Numbered from the stretch's first letter, positions 7,757 through 15,024 are shown. The stretch is DNA of 32,765 nt from Erysipelotrichaceae bacterium (GCA_016280635.1 JAEEHC010000007.1:1-32765), one strand, 5' to 3'. Program-made: numbers and translations. The notes: generated from the letters alone by a model not told the origin.

Positions 7757-8986
7757 CTAATCTTCTCTTATTAACGGCATGGACATGCAGCGCGGGCCGC
7801 CCCTGCCTCTTGATAACTCGCAGCTGGGCATCTCCAGCACCTGCAGGCCGTGTTCTCTTAAGACCCTGTTGGTTACGCTGTTGCGCTCGTAGACGATGAT
7901 CTTTCCCGGAGCGATGGCCAGGGTGTTGGAGCCGTCATTCCACTGTTCCCGGGCTGCTGCGATCACATCGCCGCCGCCGCAGGGGATCAGTTCAACGCTG
8001 TCCAGGGACAGCGCCTTTTCCAGGATGTTGGCCAGGGTGTCGTTTATTTCGGTTATTTCGACATGCTCTTCATCGCTTCCCGGCCTCAGCCGGAAGACCT
8101 GCAGGGTCCCCAGGATGGCCGGGTGATAGGTGAATTTGTTGACATCGATCTGGGTAAAGACGGTATCCAGATGCATGAAGGCCCGGGTATTGGGAATCAC
8201 GAAGGCATAGACCGTTCTGATCCGGCTGTTGGGATCGCGGAAGATGTTGCGGGCCGCCTTTTCCACAGCGTCCGGATTGGTACGCTGGGAGATGCCGATG
8301 GCCAGGGTATCCTCGCTGAGATTGAGCACGTCGCCGCCTTCCATGTAGTCTTCCTCGTAGCGGTCGAGGTATTTCCTGACGCCCTGGAAGTCAGGGTGAG
8401 AACTGAAGATGTATTCGGCAAAGATCGTCTCCCGCTGTCTGGTCTTGGAGAACATCTTGTTGAGCAGGATGCCGTTGCCGGCGCTGGCAAAGGGGTCGCG
8501 CTGGAAGTAAAGGTTCGGCATCGGCTCCAGCAGCATCACTTCCTCATACTTTTCAATGCGGTCGATCAGGGAATTGGCGTCCTTCTTGGGTAGTTCGGAA
8601 AGCCGCATGCCTTCGATGAGCTTGCTGACGAGAGCGCCGTTATCCCGGTAGTTTTCGTTCAGATAGTCGCTGACCAGCCGGGTATAATACTGGCCGGTTA
8701 TGCCGCCTTCCCGCAGAAACTGGCTGATGAACTTTTCCCGCAGATAGGGATAGAGGTTCAGCACCTCCGTCATCAGATCTTCCAGATAGACGACCTCCAC
8801 CCCGTTGTCCCTGAGCATTTCGGCAAAGAAGTCGTGTTCCCTCTGGGCAATGGTCAGATAGGGGATGTCATCAAAAAGAAGATCCTGCAGGTTGCCCGGG
8901 GTCAGGTTCAGCAGTTCCCGGCCCGGCCGGTGCAGCAGCACCTTCCTTAGCGGCTTGATCTCGCTGGTTACGTGAATACCTTTCAT
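7757..8986 (-). CDS. arcA: Arginine deiminase
   Basis: 409 residues. It hydrolyses arginine to citrulline and ammonia. All catalytic landmarks of the guanidino-modifying fold are present: FQRDPFAS (Asp164), EGGD (216-219), MHLDT (His272, Asp274), and the nucleophile Cys400 in GGPRCMSMPLIRED. The N-terminus with 'SEIKPLRKVLLHRPG' is standard. It is the first gene of an arcA-arcB operon that can supply ammonia for acid tolerance and, with a carbamate kinase elsewhere, ATP. The start is clear by homology but the leader is unusual: an AAGGAG site sits 29 nt upstream, on the far side of a perfect hairpin (described separately). Confidence 0.97.
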   Translation of the reverse strand: MKGIHVTSEIKPLRKVLLHRPGRELLNLTPGNLQDLLFDDIPYLTIAQREHDFFAEMLRDNGVEVVYLEDLMTEVLNLYPYLREKFISQFLREGGITGQYYTRLVSDYLNENYRDNGALVSKLIEGMRLSELPKKDANSLIDRIEKYEEVMLLEPMPNLYFQRDPFASAGNGILLNKMFSKTRQRETIFAEYIFSSHPDFQGVRKYLDRYEEDYMEGGDVLNLSEDTLAIGISQRTNPDAVEKAARNIFRDPNSRIRTVYAFVIPNTRAFMHLDTVFTQIDVNKFTYHPAILGTLQVFRLRPGSDEEHVEITEINDTLANILEKALSLDSVELIPCGGGDVIAAAREQWNDGSNTLAIAPGKIIVYERNSVTNRVLREHGLQVLEMPSCELSRGRGGPRCMSMPLIRED

Positions 8987-8995
8987 TCTTATCCT

Positions 8996-9014
8996 GACGG
9001 TCCTGAAGACCGTC
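8996..9014 (-). promoter_or_regulatory. Hairpin in the arcA leader between ribosome site and start codon
   Basis: On the minus strand GACGGTC, loop TTCAG, GACCGTC forms a perfect 7-bp stem. One nt upstream lies a strong AAGGAG (9016-9021), and 9 nt downstream the ATG. With the stem folded, AAGGAG would stand about 10 nt from the ATG. A weaker AGGA also lies between stem and ATG, 5 nt before the start codon. No run of T follows, so it is not a terminator. Confidence 0.6.
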
Positions 9015-9036
9015 TCTCCTTATTTCCTACAATACT

Positions 9037-9042
9037 ATTATA
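9037..9042 (-). promoter_or_regulatory. -10 box of the arcA-arcB operon
   Basis: The minus strand shows GGGTATAATAG with a perfect TATAAT, which would give a leader of about 44 nt. The -35 region is weak, which may mean activator dependence (inference). Confidence 0.6.
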
Positions 9043-9075
9043 CCCGAGTAAGGGGCTTCTTAACCCCCGTTTTCA

Positions 9076-9102
9076 AAAAGAAAAGGGAAGCGTACTTCCC
9101 TT
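9076..9102 (-). terminator. Terminator of tRNA-Arg
   Basis: On the minus strand AAGGGAAG, loop TACG, CTTCCCTT is followed by TTCTTTTT, 11 nt after the CCA end. Confidence 0.92.
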
Positions 9103-9113
9103 ACACTGTTAAG

Positions 9114-9190
9114 TGGCGCGCCCTGCAGAAATCGAATCCGCAACCTTCTGATCCGTAGTCAGACACTCTATCCAGTTGAGCTAAGGGCGC
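9114..9190 (-). tRNA. tRNA-Arg(ACG)
   Basis: 77-nt cloverleaf on the minus strand: acceptor GCGCCCT/AGGGCGC, discriminator G, encoded CCA. The anticodon stem TCTGA/TCAGA encloses loop CTACGGA, anticodon ACG; A34 would be converted to inosine by TadA to read CGU/CGC/CGA. A promoter lies just upstream and a terminator downstream. Confidence 0.96.
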
Positions 9191-9202
9191 AAGTGCACAT
9201 AT

Positions 9203-9230
9203 ATAATAGCACAAATAATTCAACTTTCAA
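9203..9230 (-). promoter_or_regulatory. Promoter of tRNA-Arg
   Basis: On the minus strand TTGAAA (9225-9230), a 16-bp spacer ending in TGC, and TATTAT (9203-9208). It lies between the VanY-like gene and the tRNA. Confidence 0.75.
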
Positions 9231-9253
9231 GAAAGAATCTCGTCAGATGTCGG

Positions 9254-10693
9254 TTAATCGCTGTAGCGGCTGGTAATGCCGAAGTACTCTTCAACCGTCA
9301 GCCAGCTGCCGTTGTTGTAGAACACCTCAGCCCACTGTTCGCCGACATAGCGGTAATGCCAGGGTTCATAGATGTAGCCGGTGACCGCGGTGCTGTCCTT
9401 GGGGTAGCGCATGATGAATCCGTATTTCCAGGCGTTGGCCTGCAGCCAGGCGAACTCCGGCGTCTGGTCAAAAGATTGGGAAAGCGAGTTGATGTCCATG
9501 GCCAGGCCGGCCTGATGCTCGGAATGACCCGGGCGGGCTGAATGGCTGTCCGCCTGCGCCTTGCCCTCGCTCTTGACATAGCGGTTATAGAGGTCGACCT
9601 GATAGCTGTAGGAACGGAATCCGCTGACGATGGAAAGCTTGATGCCCTCCTTGGCAGCGGCCTGCTTCATCCGGTTGTAGGCAGCCTGCGTCTGGCTGGT
9701 CAGTGCCTTGCCATAACTGGATGGCAGAGAATAGGTCTTGTTGACCACCAGCAGCCCTTCAATGTAGGTTACGCCGTTGAGCACATAGCCCTGATAACCC
9801 TTGGAGGTAGTAAAGTAGGTCTTCTCTCCGGTTGGTTCTTCCGGGTCATCCTGCGGCTTTTCCGTAACGGTGATGGCGCAGTCGATCTGCCTGAGCAGAA
9901 CTTCCACCTTGTCGCGATCGCTGGCTGGTGTATTGCCCTTGGCCTGCTGATAGGCGCAATAGGCGGCATACTGTTCTTCACTCAGACTCTTGTAGCAGCT
10001 GATGAAGAAACTGACCTTCGTCTGCCCGGCGGCCAGAGCATTGAAGCGGCTGCCTGAAGGCAGGTTTTCGACCCGGACCAGCGAGGGATCGCCGATGTTA
10101 ATGCCGGAGATGAAACTGTTTTCCGGCATCTCAAAGCTTACTTCCGTACTCTCGCCGACCTGCAGCGCAGAAACCGTCTGGCTTACCACGGCCGTGGGTG
10201 AAAGTCCGCTTATCTCAAAGTCATATTCATAGATGTGCAGCATGCGCAGTTCCGTCCTTTCCGGCTGATGCTCCTCAATATGCAGAAAGTCGCGTATCCA
10301 GTCATGGTAGCTGTTCAGCGCGTCGGTCAGATCGATGCCGAAGATGACCACATCTTCATAGCGGGGCTGTTTCTTAACGACCTCGCTTTCCGCGGTAAAG
10401 ACCTGTACACTGCTGTGGAAGAACTGGCCCAGGGCCGTTACCGTTCGCTCTTCCAGTTTCAGGATGTCGGGGTCGCTGACTTCCAGATGGTCGATCCTTT
10501 CATTATCGGCTAAAAGGATGTCGGGGATCTGATAGCTCTCACCGACTTTCAGTTCAACGCTTTCCACCAGCTCAGGAAGCGGATATTGATAGTGATCGTT
10601 TTCTCCCGGTTTCCAGACTTCCGCAATGACCGCGGTCGCGGCCAGGGCAGCCAGGATGAGGATCAGGAAAAACGTAAACAGGAATTTCTTCAT
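9254..10693 (-). CDS. VanY-type D-alanyl-D-alanine carboxypeptidase (M15B) with N-terminal Ig-like region
   Basis: 479 residues: a signal anchor (about 5-24), a long beta-rich region (about 40-280, with 'VESVELKVGESYQIPDILL' resembling Ig-like surface domains), then the M15B domain (about 320-460). Zinc ligands are His393 and Asp400 (SEHQAGLAMD) and His446 in EPWH, with Glu443 as base. 'SGFRSYSYQVDLY' and 'ARPGHSEHQ' are also hallmarks. The enzyme should act outside the membrane, removing the terminal D-Ala of peptidoglycan stems. AGGAG precedes the ATG. No van resistance genes lie nearby, so a housekeeping wall-trimming role is more likely. It is transcribed alone from a good promoter, with no terminator seen before tRNA-Arg. 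Confidence 0.93.
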   Translation of the reverse strand: MKKFLFTFFLILILAALAATAVIAEVWKPGENDHYQYPLPELVESVELKVGESYQIPDILLADNERIDHLEVSDPDILKLEERTVTALGQFFHSSVQVFTAESEVVKKQPRYEDVVIFGIDLTDALNSYHDWIRDFLHIEEHQPERTELRMLHIYEYDFEISGLSPTAVVSQTVSALQVGESTEVSFEMPENSFISGINIGDPSLVRVENLPSGSRFNALAAGQTKVSFFISCYKSLSEEQYAAYCAYQQAKGNTPASDRDKVEVLLRQIDCAITVTEKPQDDPEEPTGEKTYFTTSKGYQGYVLNGVTYIEGLLVVNKTYSLPSSYGKALTSQTQAAYNRMKQAAAKEGIKLSIVSGFRSYSYQVDLYNRYVKSEGKAQADSHSARPGHSEHQAGLAMDINSLSQSFDQTPEFAWLQANAWKYGFIMRYPKDSTAVTGYIYEPWHYRYVGEQWAEVFYNNGSWLTVEEYFGITSRYSD

Positions 10694-10713
10694 GGGCTTT
10701 CTCCTATGCCATT

Positions 10714-10742
10714 ATTGTAAACTCCCCGCTGTCAAATGGCAA
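10714..10742 (-). promoter_or_regulatory. Promoter of the VanY-like gene
   Basis: On the minus strand TTGCCA (10737-10742), a 17-bp spacer and TACAAT (10714-10719), about 20 nt upstream of the ATG and right after the tRNA-Val terminator. Confidence 0.8.
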
Positions 10743-10744
10743 AA

Positions 10745-10768
10745 AAAGAAAAAACCGCTTACGCGGTT
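10745..10768 (-). terminator. Terminator of tRNA-Val
   Basis: On the minus strand AACCGC, loop GTAA, GCGGTT is followed by TTTTC and a further T run. Confidence 0.9.
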
Positions 10769-10779
10769 CTTCAGTCAAA

Positions 10780-10855
10780 TGGTGAAAGGTAAGGGACTCG
10801 AACCCATGACCCCCTGCACGTCAAGCAGGTGCTCTCCCAGCTGAGCTAACCCTTC
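10780..10855 (-). tRNA. tRNA-Val(GAC)
   Basis: 76-nt cloverleaf on the minus strand: acceptor GAAGGGT/ACCTTTC (one G-U), discriminator A, encoded CCA. The anticodon stem CCTGC/GCAGG encloses loop TTGACGT, anticodon GAC (reads GTC/GTT). The T stem ATGGG/CCCTT contains one T-T mismatch, otherwise the fold is regular. Two promoter-like elements lie upstream. Confidence 0.95.
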
Positions 10856-10867
10856 AGCTCCAGAAAC

Positions 10868-10873
10868 ATCATA
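10868..10873 (-). promoter_or_regulatory. Proximal extended -10 promoter of tRNA-Val
   Basis: The minus strand shows GTGTTATGATG (TG-N-TATGAT) 12 nt before the mature tRNA 5' end, a typical distance for a tRNA promoter. The -35 (TGTTCA) is weak. Confidence 0.6.
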
Positions 10874-10919
10874 ACACATTAATGTTTCCGTGAACAGCCG
10901 TTTTTACTGCTGCTTTAGT

Positions 10920-10949
10920 ATTGTATAACATGCCGGCCGGTTAAGTCAA
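10920..10949 (-). promoter_or_regulatory. Distal promoter upstream of tRNA-Val
   Basis: On the minus strand TTGACT (10944-10949), an 18-bp spacer and TACAAT (10920-10925). The -35 overlaps the stop codon of the cyclase-like gene. Confidence 0.6.
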
Positions 10950-11515
10950 TTATTTTCTTCACCGGTTTCGGCAATGACCCGGCAGGGCAGCCCGGTCAGC
11001 CCGGTGATGTTCAGGGGATATGTGTGGATAAGCAACCGACCATTATGAGCAGCAAGCAGACCCAAGGCGCAAAGGTTTTCCACCACGAAGCAGCCTCTTT
11101 CGGCGCAATAGCGATCAGCCGGAGTGTGTTCCCTGCCCCGGCGGATGCCGGCGCAGTCCACCCCGATAATCGCCACACCCCTTTCCGTCAGTTTTTCAAT
11201 CAGCTGATGTGAGAGCTGAGGATGCTCATGGCGGTAAATCTCACTGCCGTAGCCGAAGCGGTCAATAAAGCCGGTGTGAAAGGCCACGAACATGCCCGCT
11301 TTGATGCGCTCAAGGTCAATGTCGCTGACCTCAATGTCCCGGCCGGTAATGGCGGCAACATCGAAGACGATGCCCGGCAGTTCGGTATACTCCAATGGAA
11401 AGCTGCGGTCCATGACGTCAAAGTGAGTGCCCAGATGACCGTAGAAGCGGTTGACATCCATATTCTGGCCGCTCAGCTCTCTGGGGTTTACTTTCAGGGT
11501 CAGATCGATCTTCAT
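10946..11515 (-). CDS. Cyclase/kynurenine-formamidase-like metal-dependent hydrolase
   Basis: 189 residues. The motif HLGTHFD (His27, His31, Asp33) is the metal-binding HxGTHxD signature of the cyclase family (PF04199), whose members include kynurenine formamidase and isatin hydrolase. 'AFHTGFIDRFG' and 'GVDCAGIRRGREHTPADRYC' are in the expected places. After the motif the usual DxPxH is replaced by DVMDR, so a less common subgroup is likely. No substrate can be assigned; there are no tryptophan genes nearby. Its ATG overlaps the stop of the phospholipase-C-like gene by 4 nt (ATGA), so the two are translationally coupled. No terminator is seen before tRNA-Val. Confidence 0.85.
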   Translation of the reverse strand: MKIDLTLKVNPRELSGQNMDVNRFYGHLGTHFDVMDRSFPLEYTELPGIVFDVAAITGRDIEVSDIDLERIKAGMFVAFHTGFIDRFGYGSEIYRHEHPQLSHQLIEKLTERGVAIIGVDCAGIRRGREHTPADRYCAERGCFVVENLCALGLLAAHNGRLLIHTYPLNITGLTGLPCRVIAETGEENN

Positions 11516-12483
11516 GCGGACACCCCGCCTTTCTGATCCAGGGCGAAGAAGGTCATCTCACCTTCCGCCGTTCCGGTATCATATCCCAGATTGCCGATGT
11601 GCTCAAGCAGCTGCTGCTCTGTCTGCCCTTCTTTGATCAGCCTTTCCAGCAGTTCAAAACGCTGCCGGCTTTCCACAACCGCGGCTTCAAACATCTGCAT
11701 GACCGAAGTGTTGTATTTCTCCCTGGTGACCGGGTGGTACCAGTCATCCCGGCGCAGATTCAAAGCGTCCAAAGCGTCATCGTATCTGACCGGGGTCATC
11801 AGGGCTGTTGCCTGGTCAGGGCGTTTCACCAGTCTTTCCAGCGGCGCAACCGCCTTCTGTCGCCGCCCCGAGGGGTCGTAAAACAGGGTAAACAGCCGAC
11901 GGAAGTCCTTCATTGCGGTGGCGCACTGCTGAGGGGTGAGCTGACGTCCATATACTTCAGTAACCAAATCGCTCATCAGTCTGGCGATTTCCGTTTCCCG
12001 GCCTCGGCGGTGCTTCATCATCCGGGCCGGCACATAATCACCGGTCTTCAATTTGAAGTAATCCAGGACCCCCCGTTCCATCTGCGCTTCCAGCTGCTGA
12101 TGGAGAAAGCCGACCTTGCCGGCCAGGGAATGGGTACGCCAGTAAACGTAGGGGTGAGCTTGGCTGTCCATGGCGTGGTGGCTCAGAAAACCGGCCAGGT
12201 AGCTGATGAGGGTCTCATCATGACTTTCCTGCGCCCGTTTGATCATGAAGCGGAAGGCTTCATTGATCTTCTGATGGTGAAGAAGAGAGCCCAGAGTCTG
12301 CACCTTTCTGGCTTTGGCTTGCGAATAAATGGGCATCGCGCGGTAAAAGAACAGAAAGTCCGGCCCCTGGCAGCCATAGATAAAGGCCCAGCGGTTGCGG
12401 TTGATCATCTTCCGCAGCTCATTGGCGTCGCTGATTGCCAGTGCTTTTTCAGCGCACAGGCTGTGGACTATCGTACTTGGCAT
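11512..12483 (-). CDS. Zinc-dependent phospholipase-C-like protein
   Basis: 323 residues of the Zn-dependent PLC family (PF00882). Visible landmarks are the N-terminal MPSTIVHSLCAEKA, 'YGCQGPDFLF' (Asp42), 'LHHQ' (69-70) and 'AGFLSHHAMDSQAHPY' (His102/103, Asp106, His110). These match the helical fold with several His/Asp zinc ligands. Unlike classic secreted clostridial phospholipase C it has no signal peptide, so it probably acts in the cytoplasm and may not be a toxin. AAGGA lies before the ATG. It lies 28 nt after the terminator of the metal-efflux operon and is coupled to the cyclase-like gene. The true substrate is unknown. Confidence 0.87.
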   Translation of the reverse strand: MPSTIVHSLCAEKALAISDANELRKMINRNRWAFIYGCQGPDFLFFYRAMPIYSQAKARKVQTLGSLLHHQKINEAFRFMIKRAQESHDETLISYLAGFLSHHAMDSQAHPYVYWRTHSLAGKVGFLHQQLEAQMERGVLDYFKLKTGDYVPARMMKHRRGRETEIARLMSDLVTEVYGRQLTPQQCATAMKDFRRLFTLFYDPSGRRQKAVAPLERLVKRPDQATALMTPVRYDDALDALNLRRDDWYHPVTREKYNTSVMQMFEAAVVESRQRFELLERLIKEGQTEQQLLEHIGNLGYDTGTAEGEMTFFALDQKGGVSA

Positions 12484-12505
12484 TTTCCTTCCCCCTTCAC
12501 TTCAA

Positions 12506-12535
12506 GGAAAAAACCGGCAAAGTCAAAAGCCGGTT
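12506..12535 (-). terminator. Terminator of the metal-efflux operon
   Basis: On the minus strand AACCGGC, a 10-nt loop, GCCGGTT is followed by TTTTCC; it starts at the ArsR stop codon. The phospholipase-C-like gene follows with no clear promoter, so partial read-through is possible. Confidence 0.85.
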
Positions 12536-12819
12536 CAGTCTTCTTCAATGTGTTCCATGCCCATGGCCATGATCGTCTTGACATGATCGTCAGCCAGACT
12601 GTAGTAGATCTGCTTGCCGTCCCGGCGCGATCTGATGAGCTTATTCTGCTTGAGCAGGCGCAGCTGATGGGATACCGCGGAAGCGGTCATGGAAAGCTGG
12701 TCAGCAATGTCGTTGACATTGACCTCATGTTCAAAGAGCGCGTAAAGGATCCTGATCCTGGTGGAATCACCAAAGACCTTGAACAGTTCAGCCAGATCGT
12801 AAAGTTCGTTTTCTCTCAT
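12535..12819 (-). CDS. ArsR/SmtB-family metal-sensing repressor (CzrA-like)
   Basis: 94 residues from the ATG at 12819, chosen because GGGAGG lies just upstream and the family start 'LAELFKVFGDSTRIRILYAL' follows. The winged-helix recognition helix is 'MTASAVSHQLRLLKQNKLI' (44-62), the wing 'RRDGKQIYYSL'. The last helix carries Asp77-x-His79-(10)-His90-x-x-Glu93. This spacing equals the alpha-5 site of zinc sensors such as SmtB and CzrA, with Glu in place of the last His. There is no alpha-3 Cys pair, which speaks for Zn/Co rather than Cd/Pb or As sensing. It is the third gene of the operon, 1 nt after the ATPase stop, and likely represses the operator at 14919-14942. Confidence 0.95.
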   Translation of the reverse strand: MRENELYDLAELFKVFGDSTRIRILYALFEHEVNVNDIADQLSMTASAVSHQLRLLKQNKLIRSRRDGKQIYYSLADDHVKTIMAMGMEHIEED

Positions 12820-12820
12820 T

Positions 12821-14689
12821 TCAGACCTCCCTGACAAACAGCGCCCGGATGGCATTGAGTACGGCAATCACCATGACGCCAACGTCAGCGAAGATGGCCG
12901 CCCACATGTTGGTGATGCCCAGGGCTCCCAACAGCAGGCAGATAAGCTTGACGCCGATGGCGAAGATGATGTTTTCATAGACGATGCGCAGGCATTTCCT
13001 GCTTATTTTAACCGATTTGGCGATTTTTAACAAATCGTCATCCATCAGCACGACATCCGCCGCCTCAATGGCGGCATCGGAGCCCATGGCTCCCATGGCA
13101 ATGCCGATGTCGCAGCGGGTCAGAACCGGAGCGTCATTGATGCCATCGCCGACAAAGGCGACCTTGCCGCTTTCATCCTTAAGGATCTTTTCCACTTCCT
13201 CAACTTTCTGCTGGGGCAGCAGGGAAGCGCGGTAGTTGCGGATGCTGACCTGTTCAGCCACGCTGGCGGCTACTCTCTCATCGTCGCCGGTCAGCATGAT
13301 GGTGCTGGAAACCCCGATCTCATGGAGTTTCTCAATGGCCTGACGGGCATTTTCCTTGATGACGTCGGCGATCAGCAGATGACCGCAGTACTGTCCGTCC
13401 ACGGCAACGTGAATGACCGTACCCACATCATCCTGGCATTCGCGGTAATCGACATTGAGCTGCTGCATCAGCTTGTGGTTGCCGACCACTACCTGATGGC
13501 CATCAACCAGCGCCACGACACCGTGACCGCTGTATTCCTTGACATCTTCTACGCGGCTTTCATCCGGATCGCTGCCGGAGGCGGCAATGATGCTGCGGGC
13601 GATTGGATGGCTGGAATGGCATTCCGCCAGGGCCGCGTACTGCAGCATCTGTTGGCGGTCGATGGGGCAGTTGTGAACGCCGGTGACCTCAAAGACACCC
13701 TTGGTGATGGTGCCGGTCTTGTCAAAGACCACGCACTTTACCTGAGAGAGGGTCTCCAGATAGTTGGAGCCCTTGATCAGGATGCCCTGACGGCTGGCAC
13801 CGCCCAGTCCGGCAAAGAAACTCAGGGGAATCGAGATGACCAGAGCGCAGGGGCAGGAGATGACCAGAAAGCTCAAAGCCCGGTAAAGCCAGACAGCCAC
13901 GTCGGCCGGCTTGCCGGTAATCAGATTGAATAACGGCGGCAGAGCGGCCAAAGCCAGAGCGCTGAAGCAGACCGCCGGGGTATAGTAATGAGCGAATCTG
14001 CTGATGAAGTTTTCCGACCTGGACTTCAGGGAACTGGCGTTTTCCACCAGGTCGAGGATCTTGGAGACCGTGGAGCCTTCGAAATCCCTGGTAGTCTGAA
14101 CATGGAGAATGCCTTCATTATTGATGCACCCGGAGATGATCTCATCACCCTCGGCTACATCGCGGGGCTTGCTTTCACCGGTCAGGGCAGCGGTATTGAG
14201 GGATGAGGAACCCTTGATGATGATGCCGTCCAGCGGTACCCGTTCCCCGGGCTGAATGACGATCGTCTGGCCAATGGCCACATCGTAGGGGTCGACCTGT
14301 TCCAACTGGCCGTCCACTTCGATGTTGGCGTAGTCCGGCCGGATGTCCATCAGAGCGCTGATGCTCTTGCGGCTCTTGCCGACGGCATAACTCTGAAACA
14401 GTTCACCGATCTGATAGAACAGCATGACCGCGGTCGCTTCCAGATAATCCCTGAGCCCGTAGGCACCGACGGTCGCTACCGCCATCAGGAAGTTCTCGTC
14501 AAAGACCTGCTTCCTGCTGATACCCTTGACGGCCTTGATGAGGATGTCATAGCCGATCAGCAGATAGGGGACCAGATATAAAAGAGCGCCAGGCAGGCTT
14601 TCTTCATCGACCGGAATGAGTTTATAAATGGCAACGATGATTACCGTTGCCAGGATGCGGTACAGGACCTTTTTCTGTTTCTTATTCAT
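12821..14689 (-). CDS. zntA: P1B-type Zn2+/Cd2+ exporting ATPase
   Basis: 622 residues from the ATG at 14689, whose ATGA overlaps the HMA gene stop. It pumps divalent soft metals out at ATP cost. Visible: TGES in the actuator domain (ALTGESKPRDV), the membrane metal site Cys279-Pro-Cys281 (SCPCALV), the phosphorylated Asp323 in DKTGTIT, SSHPIA in the nucleotide domain, and GDGINDAPV. The last helices contain GVK...ADVGVMV, the Lys and Asp that mark the Zn/Cd/Pb class (ZntA/CadA). The N-terminal HMA domain found in most relatives is absent and is supplied by the separate gene upstream. The symbol could equally be cadA. Confidence 0.96.
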   Translation of the reverse strand: MNKKQKKVLYRILATVIIVAIYKLIPVDEESLPGALLYLVPYLLIGYDILIKAVKGISRKQVFDENFLMAVATVGAYGLRDYLEATAVMLFYQIGELFQSYAVGKSRKSISALMDIRPDYANIEVDGQLEQVDPYDVAIGQTIVIQPGERVPLDGIIIKGSSSLNTAALTGESKPRDVAEGDEIISGCINNEGILHVQTTRDFEGSTVSKILDLVENASSLKSRSENFISRFAHYYTPAVCFSALALAALPPLFNLITGKPADVAVWLYRALSFLVISCPCALVISIPLSFFAGLGGASRQGILIKGSNYLETLSQVKCVVFDKTGTITKGVFEVTGVHNCPIDRQQMLQYAALAECHSSHPIARSIIAASGSDPDESRVEDVKEYSGHGVVALVDGHQVVVGNHKLMQQLNVDYRECQDDVGTVIHVAVDGQYCGHLLIADVIKENARQAIEKLHEIGVSSTIMLTGDDERVAASVAEQVSIRNYRASLLPQQKVEEVEKILKDESGKVAFVGDGINDAPVLTRCDIGIAMGAMGSDAAIEAADVVLMDDDLLKIAKSVKISRKCLRIVYENIIFAIGVKLICLLLGALGITNMWAAIFADVGVMVIAVLNAIRALFVREV

Positions 14690-14904
14690 AAGAAGATCTC
14701 GCAATCGTCTTCTACGGCCTTGCAGTTAGCCAGCACGTTCTGCATGACTTCCTTAACGTCAGCGCCTTCCTCAAATTCCACGATCATCTTCAGGGTCATG
14801 AAATTGACAACGGCACTTTTGACGCCTTCCGTCCTGTTGGCGGCTTCTTCCATCTTATTGGCGCAGTTGGCGCAGTCGACATCGATCTTATAGGTTCTCT
14901 TCAT
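14686..14904 (-). CDS. Free-standing heavy-metal-associated (HMA) domain protein
   Basis: 72 residues, started at the ATG at 14904 with GGAGG upstream. It has a single ferredoxin-like HMA fold with CANC at residues 11-14 (VDCANCANKMEEAANRTEGV). The Asp before the first Cys (DCxxC) is the form typical of Zn/Cd ATPase domains, unlike the MxCxxC of copper chaperones. A C-terminal 'EDDCEIF' adds another Cys. It likely delivers metal to, or regulates, the ATPase encoded next, to which it is fused in most bacteria. It is the first gene of the operon, directly behind the palindromic operator. Confidence 0.92.
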   Translation of the reverse strand: MKRTYKIDVDCANCANKMEEAANRTEGVKSAVVNFMTLKMIVEFEEGADVKEVMQNVLANCKAVEDDCEIFL

Positions 14905-14918
14905 GTTATTGTCCTCCA

Positions 14919-14942
14919 ACATTTGAACAATTGTTCAAATGT
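14919..14942 (-). promoter_or_regulatory. 24-bp perfect palindrome, candidate ArsR operator
   Basis: The half site ACATTTGAACAA is followed directly by its exact reverse complement. The core TGAACA-ATTGTTCA resembles the operators of SmtB/CzrA zinc sensors. It lies just downstream of the -10, covering the likely transcription start and ending a few bases before the GGAGG of the HMA gene, so a bound repressor would block transcription. Confidence 0.85.
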
Positions 14943-14949
14943 CAATTAC

Positions 14950-14977
14950 ATAATAGCACTCTCTGCGACATTGTCAA
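14950..14977 (-). promoter_or_regulatory. Promoter of the metal-efflux operon
   Basis: On the minus strand a consensus TTGACA (14972-14977), a 16-bp spacer ending in TGC, and TATTAT (14950-14955). It lies back to back with the tRNA-Thr promoter; the two -35 boxes are 8 bp apart. Confidence 0.85.
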
Positions 14978-14985
14978 TAAAAATA

Positions 14986-15014
14986 TTGCATTACGGAAAA
15001 TATTCCTATAGAAT
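14986..15014 (+). promoter_or_regulatory. Promoter of tRNA-Thr
   Basis: TTGCAT (14986-14991), a 17-bp spacer and TAGAAT (15009-15014), 10 nt before the mature tRNA. Confidence 0.75.
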
Positions 15015-15024
15015 AATAGTGCGC

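Noticed and set aside
9254-10693. Vancomycin resistance determinant (vanY)
   Set aside because: Only the carboxypeptidase is present, with a long Ig-like N-terminal region and no vanHAX or vanRS genes nearby; a housekeeping wall enzyme is more likely.
11512-12483. Secreted toxin-type phospholipase C
   Set aside because: There is no signal peptide, and the gene is coupled to a cytoplasmic hydrolase, so a toxin role is not supported.
11599-12834. Open frame of 411 codons on the plus strand across the PLC-like and ArsR genes
   Set aside because: It crosses two well-supported genes and a terminator on the minus strand and shows no recognisable domain.
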